From: Nitrospira sp.
GTDB lineage: Bacteria; Nitrospirota; Nitrospiria; Nitrospirales; Nitrospiraceae
Assembly: GCA_012032965.1 (NCBI GenBank)
Contig: JAAUPT010000104.1
Location: 1-6,555, forward strand
Direction of reading: 5' to 3'
DNA length: 6,555 nt
Shown here: positions 5,879-6,555 of the stretch, one piece after another
How positions within the stretch are numbered: position 1 is the first letter of the stretch
Layout of the letters: every line of letters begins with the position of its first letter
Made by a program: the position numbers and the translations under genes
The notes under the pieces: generated by a model
Database searches by the model: none
What the model saw: only the letters and a program-made list of their open reading frames with translations
What the model was told of the DNA's origin: nothing

Positions 5879-6555
5879 CTATGGTTTCTCCGGCCGCAAT
5901 TGAGGGAAGAGGACCACATCGCGGATAGAAGCTTGATCGGTGAACAGCATGATCAATCGGTCGATGCCAATCCCTTCTCCAGCGGTCGGTGGCATTCCGT
6001 ACTCCAGAGCGCGAAGAAAGTCCTCATCCACGAGATGCGCTTCATCGTCCCCCGCCTCACGCTGAGCGGCCTGGCCGTCAAACCGCTCGCGTTGATCCAA
6101 CGGATCGTTCAACTCGGAAAAGGCGTTGGCGATTTCCCTGCCGGCGATGTAGAGCTCAAACCGATCGGTCAGAGTTGGGTCTGAATCTTTTCGCTTGGCA
6201 AGCGGAGAAATATCGATCGGATAATCGGTAATAAACGTAGGCTGCTGCAAATTCGACTCGACGGTTTCCTCGAAGATCTCATTGACGATCGCGAACAACG
6301 ACGCCTTTGGGTCCACCGGCACGCGCAGCCGCTGGGCGGCCGCCAAAGCCTTGTCGCGATCTTGCAGCACCGATGGATCGAGGGCATTCACCTCGAGAAT
6401 AGCTTGGTGATAGGACCATCGTCGCCATGGAGGCGTGAGCACAATGTCCTTCCCCTGGTAGGAAATGACCGTCTTGCCAAGTATTTGTTGGGCTAGGCTG
6501 GAGAGCAGCTCTTCAGTGAGCGCAATCAGGTCCTGATAATCCGCGTACGACACGT
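5879..6555 (-). CDS. lysS: Lysyl-tRNA synthetase, class II, C-terminal part
   Basis: This cytoplasmic enzyme charges tRNA-Lys with lysine. The visible 224-225 residues are the C-terminal half or so of the catalytic domain of a protein usually near 500 residues. The gene continues past the right edge, and the GTG at 6553-6551 is an internal valine codon, not a start. Recognisable LysRS segments in order are SYADYQDLIALTEEL, EIFEETVESNLQQPTFI, DYPIDISPLAKR, TDRFELYIAGREIANAFSEL and AGDDEAHLVDEDF. Class II motif 3, GIGIDRLIMLFT, contains the invariant arginine that contacts ATP, followed by the ending RDVVLFPQLRPEKP. The OB-fold anticodon-binding domain and motifs 1 and 2 are outside the window. 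The frame is intact throughout. The stop is one base from the lolC start, so lysS heads the lysS-lolC-lolD unit in this region. Confidence 0.97.
   Translation of the reverse strand, partial: VSYADYQDLIALTEELLSSLAQQILGKTVISYQGKDIVLTPPWRRWSYHQAILEVNALDPSVLQDRDKALAAAQRLRVPVDPKASLFAIVNEIFEETVESNLQQPTFITDYPIDISPLAKRKDSDPTLTDRFELYIAGREIANAFSELNDPLDQRERFDGQAAQREAGDDEAHLVDEDFLRALEYGMPPTAGEGIGIDRLIMLFTDQASIRDVVLFPQLRPEKP
5888..5891 (-). promoter_or_regulatory. Ribosome binding site deciding the lolC start
   Basis: GGAG on the minus strand, within the final codons of lysS, ten bases before GTG at 5877-5875. With the TAG of lysS one base before the GTG, this supports coupled translation and the GTG start. 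Confidence 0.45.

Overview
This 6.5 kb window is a housekeeping stretch from a diderm (Gram-negative type) bacterium. The Lol lipoprotein-sorting genes, a lipobox lipoprotein and an outer-membrane barrel protein all imply an outer membrane. Moderately high GC and the look of the proteins suggest Nitrospira or another Nitrospirota member. That assignment is an impression from family knowledge, not a demonstrated result. I see no mobile element, CRISPR array, rRNA or tRNA.

Layout: the left end carries trpB (5' end missing) and trpA on the plus strand, overlapping by ATGA. They supply the two subunits of tryptophan synthase. A 426-base interval (1494-1919) follows. It holds no recognised gene, but it does contain a possible 60-codon minus-strand ORF with a good ribosome binding site and a dyad-containing promoter-like region. 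Everything further right is on the minus strand. Read in transcription order from the right edge: lysS (lysyl-tRNA synthetase, N-terminal part missing), lolC/E-type permease, lolD ATPase, then a TraF/PorV-like outer-membrane barrel protein and a small lipoprotein. lysS-lolC-lolD form one tight transcription unit. The barrel and lipoprotein genes are 15 bases apart and appear to have their own sigma-70-type promoter at 3715-3743, so they form a second unit facing trpBA tail to tail.

Functionally, LolC/E and LolD extract lipoproteins from the inner membrane for delivery to the outer membrane. The next two genes encode outer-membrane-type products, one of them a lipoprotein that may itself use this route.

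The most striking property of the window is that four of its seven clear genes (trpB, lipoprotein, barrel protein, lolC) are each split by a single apparent one-base deletion. All four have the same sign, and the likely site is a short run of identical bases in most or all of them. The protein sequence resumes cleanly in the next frame each time. This looks like uncorrected sequencing or consensus error rather than gene decay, and the four genes are annotated here as whole genes with a frame break. I found no convincing undescribed system. The best candidates for something new are the small ORF at 1490-1672 and the barrel/lipoprotein pair.
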